Shown here: in pieces, positions 35,525-44,016 of the stretch | How positions within the stretch are numbered: position 1 is the first letter of the stretch | How the letters are laid out: each line of letters starts with the position of its first letter | From: Sphingobium sp. | GTDB lineage: Bacteria; Pseudomonadota; Alphaproteobacteria; Sphingomonadales; Sphingomonadaceae | Assembly: GCA_003248935.1 (NCBI GenBank) | Contig: QFQF01000009.1 | Coordinates: 1 to 64,000 of the forward strand | Length of the DNA stretch: 64,000 nt | Direction: 5' to 3' | Notes under the pieces: generated by a model | What the model was told of the DNA's origin: nothing | The model's database searches: none | What the model saw: the letters and a program-made list of their open reading frames with translations, nothing else | Program-made: the position numbers and the translations under genes

Positions 35525-36625
35525 TTATTGCGATACAATCAGGCCCGCCATGGTGGCGTCGTTGCCGATGTCCCACACCTTCTCCAGCTTCAGCGTCTTC
35601 GCGTCATAAACCTCGATGTCGAAGCTGGCGCCATAGATGTAGAGTTTTGCTCCGTCGCCGGACATGCCCATCTGGAAGCGGGAGCGGCACTGGAATTCCG
35701 CCTTGTCGAGCACCTTGTTGGTGGCGAGGTCGAAACGCCAGAATTCGCACCGTTTGTTGCCGAGTGTGCCGTTGGTGACGACGGTATAGCCTTCCTTCCC
35801 GTCCGGTGTCACCTGCAGCCCCGCCATCGTCGACGCCGCCGGGCCGATCGGCACGAAAGTGAACTGACGGGACGCGAGATCGAAGCGCGCGACACCGAAG
35901 ACCTTGTTATGCACATAGGGGTCGGCCGCGTTGAACAGCGACACATATTGCCCCGGATTGCGGATCGCCTCGACACCGCCGCCGAAGCTGACATTCTCGA
36001 ACCCGGAAACCACTTCCGTCTTGGCAAGGTCGAAACGCTCGACGGCCTTCAGGTCCGACGTACCGACGACGACGACCTTGTCGCGGAAGACATACAGGAA
36101 CTTGCCGTCCGGCGAGATCGCGTAGCTGGCGCGATAGGCGGCGCCGGGCGTGTCGTCCTCCGCCTCCATGTCGACGGCGCGCACCACCTTCTTCAGCTTC
36201 AGGTCGACCACCGTATATTGCGGCTTGCTGATACGGTAGCGGTCGATGTCCTTGTCAATGCGTTCGGCCACCGTGTAGAAATAGCGGCCCGCCGGGTCCG
36301 CCACGCCGCTGTAGAAACGATAGCGCGTGGTCGGCGTGTTCAGGCTGAAACTGTCCAGCACTTTGCCGGTCGCCACGTCATAGGTCTCTATGCCGCCGGT
36401 GGTGATCGTGGAGACGTAGATTTTCTTGCGATCGCTCGATTCGCGCAGGCCCGTGGGCAGGCCGGTCGCGAGCGGCACGCGCTTCGTCACCGTGCCCGTC
36501 ACCTCGTCGAACAGGATCAGCACATTGGGATAGCCGCCAAGATACATGGTGCCCGCCTGAAGCTGGGCAGGCAGCAGGGCGAGACAGGCCGCAAGCGCGG
36601 CGCGCAGGACGCGGGCCGCCATCAC
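35525..36625 (-). CDS. qhpB: quinohemoprotein amine dehydrogenase, beta subunit
   Basis: A 366-residue periplasmic seven-bladed beta-propeller. It has a signal peptide (LAACLALLPAQLQAG) and repeated blade motifs such as SSDRKKIYVSTITTGGIETYDVATGKVLD and SPDGKFLYVFRDKVVVVGTSDLKAVERF. This is the chain that, with the alpha and gamma subunits, forms the active site of QHNDH. The ATG overlaps the qhpC stop by four bases. Confidence 0.9.
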   Translation of the reverse strand: MMAARVLRAALAACLALLPAQLQAGTMYLGGYPNVLILFDEVTGTVTKRVPLATGLPTGLRESSDRKKIYVSTITTGGIETYDVATGKVLDSFSLNTPTTRYRFYSGVADPAGRYFYTVAERIDKDIDRYRISKPQYTVVDLKLKKVVRAVDMEAEDDTPGAAYRASYAISPDGKFLYVFRDKVVVVGTSDLKAVERFDLAKTEVVSGFENVSFGGGVEAIRNPGQYVSLFNAADPYVHNKVFGVARFDLASRQFTFVPIGPAASTMAGLQVTPDGKEGYTVVTNGTLGNKRCEFWRFDLATNKVLDKAEFQCRSRFQMGMSGDGAKLYIYGASFDIEVYDAKTLKLEKVWDIGNDATMAGLIVSQ

Positions 36626-36954
36626 GGGAACACCAGGTCGAGGTTGCGCCAGTCTTTCGTCGCGACCGCGCAGTTGCTGGCCCAGTCGGGCGAATAATTG
36701 ACATGATCAGGCACCTGAACCGGCCAGAAGCAGGTGACGTAGCAATCGTAGATGTCGCGCTCGACCGGCTGGCAAAGGCCCGCCGTGCCACCGCCCGCAT
36801 CGACCTCCCACCCTGGCGAGAACGCCAGCGAGCAGCCCATCGGCACGTGCGGACGGGGCTGTGCCTGCTGAAGGGCGACGACATCCTCCTCCAGCATCGA
36901 CGCCGCCTCGTCGATCCGGGCAGCCTTCCTGTTCAGCGGCCGAAGATGCTTCAT
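36622..36954 (-). CDS. qhpC: quinohemoprotein amine dehydrogenase, gamma subunit (CTQ-carrying)
   Basis: A 110-residue precursor. Residues 1 to about 34 are a leader; the mature part starts near PMGC41. Aligned by eye with the Paracoccus subunit, every cross-linked residue is kept: C41-E50, C61-D67 and C75-D83 thioethers, and C71-W77 for cysteine tryptophylquinone (DCYVTCFWPVQV). So the peptide should be fully modifiable by QhpD and QhpG. The order qhpA-qhpD-qhpC-qhpB with four-base overlaps puts the peptide right after its modifying enzyme. Confidence 0.95.
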   Translation of the reverse strand: MKHLRPLNRKAARIDEAASMLEEDVVALQQAQPRPHVPMGCSLAFSPGWEVDAGGGTAGLCQPVERDIYDCYVTCFWPVQVPDHVNYSPDWASNCAVATKDWRNLDLVFP

Positions 36955-38402
36955 GACAACGCCTTCCTTTCAGCGAAGCGTTCGAGGAATTCGGGATTCT
37001 TGACAGCCAGTTCGCCGTAGATGCGTAGGCACCGGTCGGTCCATTCGCGGATCCAGTCGCAATAATGCAGGTTCGCGTGGCCGGTGTCGCCATACCGTAC
37101 GAACGCCTCATGATGGCAGCCGCCCGCGCAGAGCGGGCGCGCCCAGCAGCTCTGGCAATCATATTTCGCCGCGACATGGCCGCGTTCGAGGAAATCGCTC
37201 TGCTTCTCCCGGTCGATGCCGCTGGAAATGTGGCCGAGCGTGTGCGTGTCGGCGTCGGTAAAGCGATGGCAGGGCGACAGGTCACCCGACGGGCTGACGC
37301 CGAGCAGGCCGATACCCGCGCCGCAGGGATGCGATTTGTGCACACCCTGGATCAGTTCGCTGATCGTCTCGCTGACGTTGGAGAAGCCGTGGCTCCGCCC
37401 TTCCAGCGCGTGCTCCAGCCATTCGTCGGCCAGCGCATGGAACTGCGCGAGTACCCCCTCCATATCGGCAGCGGAAATCGCATAGTCGCGGTCGCCCGCC
37501 GTCGTGACCGGCGCGAAGCCGACCTCGTGGAAACCCAGATCGTCCTTCAGGTGGCGGTAGATGCGCTGAACGTCGGTCACGCCCTCCGTCAGGGTCACGC
37601 GCGCGGTGATCGCGCGCGTGCGGTGACCGGCGATCAGCGCGCGCAGCCGGGGCTCCATCACCGCATAGCTGCCCCGGCCGTTCTTGTAGACGCGACGCTT
37701 GTCCTGAAGGTCCGGCGGGCCATCCATGCTGACGGTGACGCCGATCGCATTGTCGGAGAGGAACGCGATGATCTCCGGCGTCAGCAGCGTCGCGTTGGTC
37801 GTCAGGCTAAAGCCGACCGACTTGCCCGCCTCCTCCGCGCGTGCCGTGGCATAGGCGACGACGTCCTTCAGCAGCGGGAAGTTCATCAGCGTCTCGCCAC
37901 CGAAGAAGGTGATGTGCACTCCCTTCCGCCCGGCCGACTGATCGAGCAGGAAATCGACCGACTCCCTGGCCGTGTCGATCGACATATATTTCTTCTTGCC
38001 CTGCGGCGTCGCGATCTTGTCCGCGCCGAATTCGTAGCAATAGGTGCAGGACAGGTTGCACTGATTGGTGATGTTCAGCACCAGCGCCTGAAGCGGGAAA
38101 TCCTTCGGCGGGCTGGACGGCGGCGGCGCGGGCATCGCCTCGTCCGGCACGATCACGCCCGCGAAGCGCAGTTCCCGGATGAACTCCTCCGCATCGGCGG
38201 GCGCATAGCCGTCCTCCACCAGCAGGCGGACAATCTCGCCATGGCCGAGCACTTCCCGCTCCAGCCGCGCCAGCATCGCGCGGGACGCCGCGTCGAGCTG
38301 AAAGATCGCGGCCGCCGACACAAGATAGATGAACGCGCCGTCGGCCGCGGTGAAGGCATGGAATTCGCCGGGGCGATAGCGGTGGGCCAGCATTACGGTC
38401 AT
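36951..38402 (-). CDS. qhpD: radical SAM/SPASM thioether-forming enzyme for the gamma subunit
   Basis: A 483-residue radical SAM protein. The SAM cluster motif is C115-NLS-C119-TY-C122, and the SPASM part shows CGAGIGLLGVSPSGDLSPCHRF and CQSCWARPLCAGGCHHEAF for auxiliary clusters. QhpD forms the three Cys-to-Asp/Glu thioether bonds in the gamma subunit. The N-terminal part (LAHRYRPGEFHAF to about residue 90) fits a peptide-binding region. Four-base overlaps join it to qhpA and qhpC. Confidence 0.95.
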   Translation of the reverse strand: MTVMLAHRYRPGEFHAFTAADGAFIYLVSAAAIFQLDAASRAMLARLEREVLGHGEIVRLLVEDGYAPADAEEFIRELRFAGVIVPDEAMPAPPPSSPPKDFPLQALVLNITNQCNLSCTYCYEFGADKIATPQGKKKYMSIDTARESVDFLLDQSAGRKGVHITFFGGETLMNFPLLKDVVAYATARAEEAGKSVGFSLTTNATLLTPEIIAFLSDNAIGVTVSMDGPPDLQDKRRVYKNGRGSYAVMEPRLRALIAGHRTRAITARVTLTEGVTDVQRIYRHLKDDLGFHEVGFAPVTTAGDRDYAISAADMEGVLAQFHALADEWLEHALEGRSHGFSNVSETISELIQGVHKSHPCGAGIGLLGVSPSGDLSPCHRFTDADTHTLGHISSGIDREKQSDFLERGHVAAKYDCQSCWARPLCAGGCHHEAFVRYGDTGHANLHYCDWIREWTDRCLRIYGELAVKNPEFLERFAERKALS

Positions 38403-40243
38403 TGCGAAACCTCCGGCTGGTCCCAGCGCTGATAGGCGGGGACGGCGACGACCAGATAGGCCCGTCCGGTAAGCGGCTGGCCAAACTTGTCCTTCTCCGT
38501 CCTGGCCGTGGCCACGACCCAGACGTCGCCATAATTGTTGCGGCCGAAACGGCGGGCGGGGTTGGGACCGTCGGCGGCAGGCGTGAACAGCGCCCCGGCG
38601 TTCAGCGAACCGACGAAATCCTTGTCGTCATCATCGAAGACGGCCATGAATTCCTGGATACTCCAGTCGGCATCGACGATACCGATCTTCACGTCGTCGG
38701 CCGTGTTCGGCTTGCCGTCGGGACCGTTTTCGTAACCGATCGCCTCGAACTGACCGTAGCCCTTGGGATGCTTGTCTCCACCAAGGCGGGCGAGGCTGGT
38801 GTCCGGCGAGACCTTCAGATAGTCGATCTTCCGGTAGACTGGCAGCACCTGCGCCAACGTGGCGTCGCGGATGCCGACATCATGGCGCCCGGCCACGGCG
38901 TCCGGCGCGATATCGGCCAACACGACCACCTCGTCCGGGGTCGCCGACACGATCCTGCGTACGCTCACCCCTTCGCCCAGATTGACCTCGCCAGGCTTCA
39001 GGTCGGCGGGCAGGTTGATGCCGGTGATGCGGACCTGCTGGTCCTTCTCCCCGGCCTTCAGCATGACCGGCGCGACGCCAGCGACCGCCGGTTCGGCACC
39101 CGCGCGGGTCAGCGTCACGTCGAAGCCGAATTCATGATACTCGCCCCAGAACCATCGCCCCTGCGCGCTCTTCTGGTCCGGCGCGAACCATAATGTCTCA
39201 CGCATTTCCTGATTGGGATCGTCGGGCTGCGTGGCCGCAGCCGGCCCCTTCGACCTGCCACGCCAGGAATAGCCGCCATAGACGATGCCAGTCCCCGTGC
39301 GGGTCAGCGTTTCGCCGGTGGCGAGCGAGCGCAATGACGTGCTGGTGACGAACTCGTCGGCGGTCTTGCCGGGGCGAACCGTCAGCGTGCCCGCATAGTC
39401 GCCATGGCCCGGCAGATGCGCGGAGACCACCCAGGCACCGGCCAGATAGGGGGAACGGATACGCGGCCGCCAGCTGCCCCATTCCATCGTGTGGAGCGGC
39501 GCGGCCTTCTGCATATATTCCAGTGCGACCTGACCGTTGGTGACGGGCGGTGTGCCTGGCGGCGGCGGCGCGCCCGGCGCGGGATCGGCAGGACGGCGAT
39601 ATTGCGCCTCCGCCTGCGAATACAGCGCGACGTGCATGTCCTGGAGCAGTTTCCATTCCGTCTTCGACCGGCGCCAGGACAACGGCTGGGCGAAGGCGTG
39701 GCATGACGCGCAGGCCTGCCGTACGGTGTCGTTGGGAATGGCCGCCTCGTCCACGATGCGCCGTTCGGGCAGGTACATGACCGGCTTTGCCTCTTCCGGC
39801 GACAGGCCGTGCCAGGTTGCCAGATAACGGACCACGGCGCGCGATTCCTCCGGCGTGATATCGAGGCCGTTCAGCTTTACCATCCGCTTGATCGCCTGGG
39901 ACCAGCCCTCCGGCGTGGTACGCAACCAGGAGATACGGGACAGATTACCCTTCGCATCAGGCGCGTGACAGGAACCGCATTTCTCCTTCGTCAGCGCATC
40001 GGTGACGGGGATGCCATCCTCCGTCTCCTTGAGCGCCGCATCGGCCGCCGGGGGCGTGCTGCCCTGACCGCTGACCTGCGCCACAACGACGGTCGCCGAG
40101 CAGAGGCCAAGCAGGACGAGGCGACGGACCGAGGAGCCGCAAGCCGCGAGAAGAGCCGGTATCCGGCGCGGGAGGAGACGTTCGGCTTGGCCCGGACGCT
40201 GTGGACCGGCGGGCGCGATATCATCGGCGGCTGGGATCGTCAT
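38399..40243 (-). CDS. qhpA: quinohemoprotein amine dehydrogenase, alpha subunit (diheme)
   Basis: A 614-residue periplasmic subunit from the ATG at 40243 (GGGGGACA upstream). An N-terminal export segment (VRRLVLLGLCSATVVVAQ) follows a 40-residue Arg/Pro-rich tail. Two heme sites CGSCH (residues 89-93) and CASCH (178-182) form a diheme cytochrome domain, followed by immunoglobulin-like beta domains (ITGINLPADLKPGEV). It carries electrons from CTQ to an external acceptor. First gene of the qhp operon, with a conserved promoter block 70-97 bases upstream. Confidence 0.93.
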   Translation of the reverse strand: MTIPAADDIAPAGPQRPGQAERLLPRRIPALLAACGSSVRRLVLLGLCSATVVVAQVSGQGSTPPAADAALKETEDGIPVTDALTKEKCGSCHAPDAKGNLSRISWLRTTPEGWSQAIKRMVKLNGLDITPEESRAVVRYLATWHGLSPEEAKPVMYLPERRIVDEAAIPNDTVRQACASCHAFAQPLSWRRSKTEWKLLQDMHVALYSQAEAQYRRPADPAPGAPPPPGTPPVTNGQVALEYMQKAAPLHTMEWGSWRPRIRSPYLAGAWVVSAHLPGHGDYAGTLTVRPGKTADEFVTSTSLRSLATGETLTRTGTGIVYGGYSWRGRSKGPAAATQPDDPNQEMRETLWFAPDQKSAQGRWFWGEYHEFGFDVTLTRAGAEPAVAGVAPVMLKAGEKDQQVRITGINLPADLKPGEVNLGEGVSVRRIVSATPDEVVVLADIAPDAVAGRHDVGIRDATLAQVLPVYRKIDYLKVSPDTSLARLGGDKHPKGYGQFEAIGYENGPDGKPNTADDVKIGIVDADWSIQEFMAVFDDDDKDFVGSLNAGALFTPAADGPNPARRFGRNNYGDVWVVATARTEKDKFGQPLTGRAYLVVAVPAYQRWDQPEVSQ

Positions 40244-40307
40244 GCCCGGAAATGTCCCCCTGTTCGGCGGCGCATCCGGCTGTTGCCGGCATGGCGCCCG
40301 AGTCCGA

Positions 40308-40340
40308 AGGTTGGACAAATGTCAAGAATTGGTCAAGCGG
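40308..40340 (-). promoter_or_regulatory. shared promoter/operator block upstream of the qhp operon
   Basis: On the qhp strand TTGACC (40331-40336) lies 17 bases before CAACCT (40308-40313), a -35/-10-like spacing. Between them is the imperfect dyad TTGACATTTGTCCAA (40311-40325). The block of 22 bases at 40319-40340 differs in one position from the one upstream of mauB. Likely a promoter with a regulator site in its spacer. Confidence 0.6.
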
Positions 40341-40398
40341 ATATTGCGCCTGCGAGCAGACATGCTGCGCCGCGACGTACACGGCACGCAAAGCCCCT

Positions 40399-40914
40399 TC
40401 AGCCGGGCGGTGAAGGATAGAGCGCGCGCAACGAAACCGGCGCATGACATTTGCGGATCGCCGCCTCGACATGGCGGGCGCGCTCCGCCTTCAAGGACGC
40501 GGAAGACAGCGCAAAGCGCCGCTCGCGCGCGACCTCCTCGGCGGAGAAAGGCACGGCATCAGGCCGCGTGCTGGCACCTCCCAGGCCGAAGACGACGAAG
40601 TTGACGAGATCGGCGAGTTGCTGATTGTCGGTGATCCGGCTGTGCGCGACGTTGGGCAGGCGGATGAGGTATGCGCGCGCCTGTGGCGTGCACATGAAAT
40701 AGCCGACCCGGTCGCGCAGTTCGGGCAGCTGGGCCGGTGCCGAACGCCCCTCGACCCCGTGGCAGCCCCCGCAATTCTCGACATAGTCCGACCGTGCGAG
40801 GACGGGATCGGTGATCGCGGCGGGAAGAACGGATTTGCCCGGTTGCGTCGCCGCGCCCGCGCCGACGGCAAGCCCGGCCATGCCGAGCAGGGCAAGCCGC
40901 CCGCCCCGCCTCAT
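40399..40914 (-). CDS. monoheme c-type cytochrome of the mau-like operon
   Basis: A 171-residue exported cytochrome with signal peptide and one heme site (YVENCGGCHGVEG). The chain continues with ELRDRVGYFMCTPQARAYLIRLPNVAHS, whose Met may be the distal ligand. A small cytochrome also follows aauBEDA in Alcaligenes. It starts 30 bases after mauA, so it belongs to that operon, and the qhp promoter lies after it. It may pass electrons from the tryptophylquinone enzyme onward. Confidence 0.85.
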   Translation of the reverse strand: MRRGGRLALLGMAGLAVGAGAATQPGKSVLPAAITDPVLARSDYVENCGGCHGVEGRSAPAQLPELRDRVGYFMCTPQARAYLIRLPNVAHSRITDNQQLADLVNFVVFGLGGASTRPDAVPFSAEEVARERRFALSSASLKAERARHVEAAIRKCHAPVSLRALYPSPPG

Positions 40915-40944
40915 GCCGGTCCCGCCATCATCGCCGCACGCCGG

Positions 40945-41490
40945 TCAGCCCGCCGCGCCCACCAGCACCGCAGTCGAGCAATGATATTCCATGCTGGACG
41001 TGCCGAAGCACCAGATCACGTCATTGTTGAGCTGGGGCGTATAGAGCTGGGTTTCGCGGTCGGTATTGTCGCAGAAGCACTGGCCGCAGGTCGGCTTCCC
41101 GCAGCAGTCGCGATAGGCGATCAGATAGGCCTTGCCATCGTCGGGGTTGATGCAGGTGCCGACCCAGGACACCGGGGACGGCTCCGCGCCCGGCGGGCAG
41201 CTGTGGATACCACCGCCGCAACAGGTGCAAAGGGCGCCGTCGATCGCACAATAGCGCCAGTAATCGCACTGCGTATCGTCCTTCGTCTGCGCGTTGCGGG
41301 CGAAGGCGGTCTTCGCCTCAGGCGATCGGTCGGGCTTGGCGGCGTCGGCGCGGCTGACGGGCAGCAGCGGGAAGACGGGGGCGGCGACGAGCGCCGCACC
41401 CAGCCGCGAGAGGATGCCACGCCGTGACGTGCGTCCGGCAAATTTGCGGAGGAGCGTTTCCCCGATGGCGTCCGCGTCGAAATGCTTCAT
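40945..41490 (-). CDS. mauA: methylamine/aromatic amine dehydrogenase light chain (TTQ-carrying)
   Basis: A 181-residue precursor with a Tat leader (TSRRGILSRLGAALVAAP). The light-chain core is well conserved: CDYWRYCAIDGALCTCCGGG and CPPGAEPSPVSWVGTC. The two tryptophans joined into tryptophan tryptophylquinone are Trp109 (SPVSW) and Trp160 (NNDVIW). The many cysteines for six disulfides are present, which explains the MauD/MauE partners. Substrate (methylamine or aryl-amine) cannot be settled; symbols follow the mau system. Confidence 0.95.
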   Translation of the reverse strand: MKHFDADAIGETLLRKFAGRTSRRGILSRLGAALVAAPVFPLLPVSRADAAKPDRSPEAKTAFARNAQTKDDTQCDYWRYCAIDGALCTCCGGGIHSCPPGAEPSPVSWVGTCINPDDGKAYLIAYRDCCGKPTCGQCFCDNTDRETQLYTPQLNNDVIWCFGTSSMEYHCSTAVLVGAAG

Positions 41491-41526
41491 GTGACCACCC
41501 CCTTAAATGCTGCCCGCATGCGCGCC

Positions 41527-42129
41527 TCAGGCCGCCTCCACCTTCAACGCGGCGATATAGTCCTGCACCGACCGGATGCCCATTTCATGGGCGACGACCA
41601 GGCTCTCCAGATGTTCACGGCTGTTCACCAGCCCCTTCGACAGGACTGTGCCCTCCGCATCGAGAAGGACGGCGAACGGCAGCTTCGCAACGCCGAATGC
41701 CTGCCCAACCTCCGGCCCGTTGACGAAGACATAGCCCTCCAGCCCCTGCTGCGCGACCAGCGCCTTCTGCGCGGCGACATCGTCGTCCCCGACGAAGGTC
41801 AGCGTCACGCGCTCGTCGCGGGCGAAGGATTTGGCCATCGGGATCATCGCCTTGCACAGCGGACACTGGGCGGACACGAACATCAGCAGACGGAGCGCGG
41901 AATGCCGGGCGGGACCGCCCACCATCGCCGTCACTCCCTCCAGCGTGCGCGTCGCGACCGGCGCGGAGGCATCGCCGACGGCGATACCGCCAGCCGTCGT
42001 CAGCGCGCCGGCGGGCGCGACACGCATGTGCAGCACGCCGACCTGCCGCGCCAACGCCAGCAGCGCGACACCCATCGCCAGGATGACGATCCACGAGATG
42101 ATCTGGGATGCGATCAGGGCAGTCATCAT
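41527..42129 (-). CDS. mauD: thioredoxin-like disulfide enzyme for light-chain maturation
   Basis: A 200-residue protein with an N-terminal membrane helix and a periplasmic thioredoxin-like domain with C89-PL-C92 (VSAQCPLCKAMIP). In mau clusters MauD helps form or shuffle the six disulfides of the light chain and protects it from degradation. It lies six bases after mauE and 36 before mauA. Confidence 0.93.
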   Translation of the reverse strand: MMTALIASQIISWIVILAMGVALLALARQVGVLHMRVAPAGALTTAGGIAVGDASAPVATRTLEGVTAMVGGPARHSALRLLMFVSAQCPLCKAMIPMAKSFARDERVTLTFVGDDDVAAQKALVAQQGLEGYVFVNGPEVGQAFGVAKLPFAVLLDAEGTVLSKGLVNSREHLESLVVAHEMGIRSVQDYIAALKVEAA

Positions 42130-42135
42130 GGTCGA

Positions 42136-42690
42136 TTATCTCCGGTAGGCGGCCTTCGATGAACGCGAGAGCGCGTCGATCGCGTTGAAGACGAGATAGC
42201 AGAGGAACAGAGCAAGGCCGCCCGCCGCCGCAGCCGCTATCGCGCCGCCGGACACGGGCGGTGACACGGGCAGCGCGAGCAGCAGCAGGGCTGCGATGCA
42301 CAGGTTGCGCGCGACCAGCGGCCAGCCGAGCGGCTGGCGCAGACTGGAAAGGCCGCAACCGCAATCGATATGACCACGGCCGCGCCGCACGTTGATCGCC
42401 ATTCCGGCGGCAAAGGCGAGGAGCAGGACGATGGCGATGATCTGCGGCAACGGACGCAGGCCCGCGATCAACAGTCCGCCAACGGCCGTCTCGATATAGG
42501 GAAGCGCGAATGCGACGGGCGCGACGAGCGGCCGGGGCAGGATACGGTAATTGGCAACCACCCCCTCCAGCAGCATGCGATGGCGGAACTTCGCCACTCC
42601 GGACAACAGCAGGATCAGCCCAATGCCGATCGACACGGCGAGCCCGATGATGCCCAGGCCGAGTGCAATGCTGAGGGGCGCCGTCTCCAT
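42136..42690 (-). CDS. mauE: membrane protein of amine dehydrogenase maturation
   Basis: A 184-residue polytopic membrane protein of the MauE/DoxX-like family. Hallmarks are the N-terminal LLLSGVAKFRHRMLLEGVVANYRILP and the HIDCGCG motif near residue 110. It works with MauD in disulfide formation of the light chain, probably as its redox partner in the membrane. The ATG is two bases after the mauB stop. Confidence 0.92.
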   Translation of the reverse strand: METAPLSIALGLGIIGLAVSIGIGLILLLSGVAKFRHRMLLEGVVANYRILPRPLVAPVAFALPYIETAVGGLLIAGLRPLPQIIAIVLLLAFAAGMAINVRRGRGHIDCGCGLSSLRQPLGWPLVARNLCIAALLLLALPVSPPVSGGAIAAAAAGGLALFLCYLVFNAIDALSRSSKAAYRR

Positions 42691-42692
42691 GA

Positions 42693-43856
42693 TCAATGCG
42701 GGTTCACCACGGTGATCACGCCCGCGCCCGCATTCTCGATCGCATGCTTTTCCTCCCACGTCGCAACGTCGAGGATGATGCCCTTCTTCTTTTCGTCATT
42801 GGCGAAGATCAGCGGCTTGTCGGTCTGCGTCACTTCCAGATTGTTCATCGGCTCCTTCAGCGGCACGCGCTTCACCACCTTCTGCGTGGCGAGGTCGACG
42901 TCCCAGATTTCGGTGCCCGACGCCTTGTGCGACCAGTATTCGCCCATGTGCATCAGCACGAACAGATGGCCGGATGGACGATGCAACGCCATCGGCTGGC
43001 GCCCGCCCGGCAGCCAGTTGATGTCCAGCGGCTTCGTATCGCCGGAACGGATGCCGGCCGCCGTCTGGATGGAGAATGGTTGCGACACCGAAGGCTCCGC
43101 GCTGATCTTCGCCGTATAGATCTGGCCGGTATAGGTCAGGAACACCGCCTCCTTCTTGACGGCGTCATAGGCATAATTGTCGAAGATCGGATCGTCGGTG
43201 GCCGAGAAGAAGGGCTGCGTGTGCGTGATCTGCGGCTTGCTGCCCGCCATCCGCACCGTCGCGAGCGACCCGTCCGAACACAAGGCGGAGAAACCAAGAC
43301 CCGGATTGGGCATCAGACTCGCGCAGCCGGGCAACTCGACATTCTTGTAGAACTTCTTCTTCGCCAGATCGACGACATTCACGGAGGACGCCGGGTCGAG
43401 ATTGTAGACGAATCCCCATTTGCCATCGTCGCTGACCACGAAATTGTTCTTGCGCGTGCCGATAAGGATTCGGCCGGGAATCGCGATCTCGGTCACCAGC
43501 TTCAACTCGCTTGTGTCATAGACCGACACCATGTCCTGGCGCGTGCCGCGATCCCCCTTCGACCAGATGGTTTCGGCGACATAGTAATATCTGCCGGCGG
43601 GATCGATCGCCATGTCGGCAAGCCGGCGCGTTTCCACCATGCCCTTCATCTTGCCGCTTTCGCCGTCGAAGATGGTCGTGCCGCCCATGTCCCAGCCGCC
43701 ATCGACATAGAACCAGCCGGGCTTGGGCGGGTCGATCGTCATGACGTCGGACGTTTCGACCTGAAGTTCGGTTTCCGCGTTCGTCGGAACGGCGGTGCCC
43801 GCGATCGCGGCGAGCATCACCCCGATGGCCGCGGCTCTAGAGCGCATCCTGATCAT
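42693..43856 (-). CDS. mauB: methylamine/aromatic amine dehydrogenase heavy chain
   Basis: A 387-residue periplasmic beta-propeller from the ATG at 43856 (signal peptide MIRMRSRAAAIGVMLAAIAG). Blade repeats are visible (FYVDGGWDMGGTTIFDGESG; SDDGKWGFVYNLDPASSVNVVD). The stretch PGCASLMPNPGLGFSALCSDGSL and FFSATDDPIFDN resembles aromatic amine dehydrogenase heavy chains at least as much as methylamine enzymes, so the substrate may be an aryl- or alkylamine. First gene of the mauBEDA-cytochrome operon, with the shared promoter block about 85-117 bases upstream. Confidence 0.92.
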   Translation of the reverse strand: MIRMRSRAAAIGVMLAAIAGTAVPTNAETELQVETSDVMTIDPPKPGWFYVDGGWDMGGTTIFDGESGKMKGMVETRRLADMAIDPAGRYYYVAETIWSKGDRGTRQDMVSVYDTSELKLVTEIAIPGRILIGTRKNNFVVSDDGKWGFVYNLDPASSVNVVDLAKKKFYKNVELPGCASLMPNPGLGFSALCSDGSLATVRMAGSKPQITHTQPFFSATDDPIFDNYAYDAVKKEAVFLTYTGQIYTAKISAEPSVSQPFSIQTAAGIRSGDTKPLDINWLPGGRQPMALHRPSGHLFVLMHMGEYWSHKASGTEIWDVDLATQKVVKRVPLKEPMNNLEVTQTDKPLIFANDEKKKGIILDVATWEEKHAIENAGAGVITVVNPH

Positions 43857-43940
43857 ATGGCCGGTCCCCCTTCGATCGACATGCGTGCACGGTGCGGCAC
43901 CGGTGCGTCGTCCGCCGCGTCCTGCCGCTGCATCGCAACA

Positions 43941-43973
43941 AGATTTGACAGATGTCCAGAATTGGTCAAGCGG
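43941..43973 (-). promoter_or_regulatory. shared promoter/operator block upstream of the mau operon
   Basis: TTGACC (43964-43969) is 17 bases from AAATCT (43941-43946) on the mauB strand; the dyad TGGACATCTGTCAAA (43944-43958) fills the spacer. Bases 43952-43973 are identical to the qhp block but for one position. Confidence 0.6.
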
Positions 43974-44016
43974 CGAAAACCGCGTTGGAAGCGATTTTTT
44001 TGCGCCGCACCTTGCC

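Noticed and set aside
40399..40914. Small cytochrome as MauG
   Set aside because: Only one CxxCH and 171 residues; MauG has two hemes and roughly twice the length.
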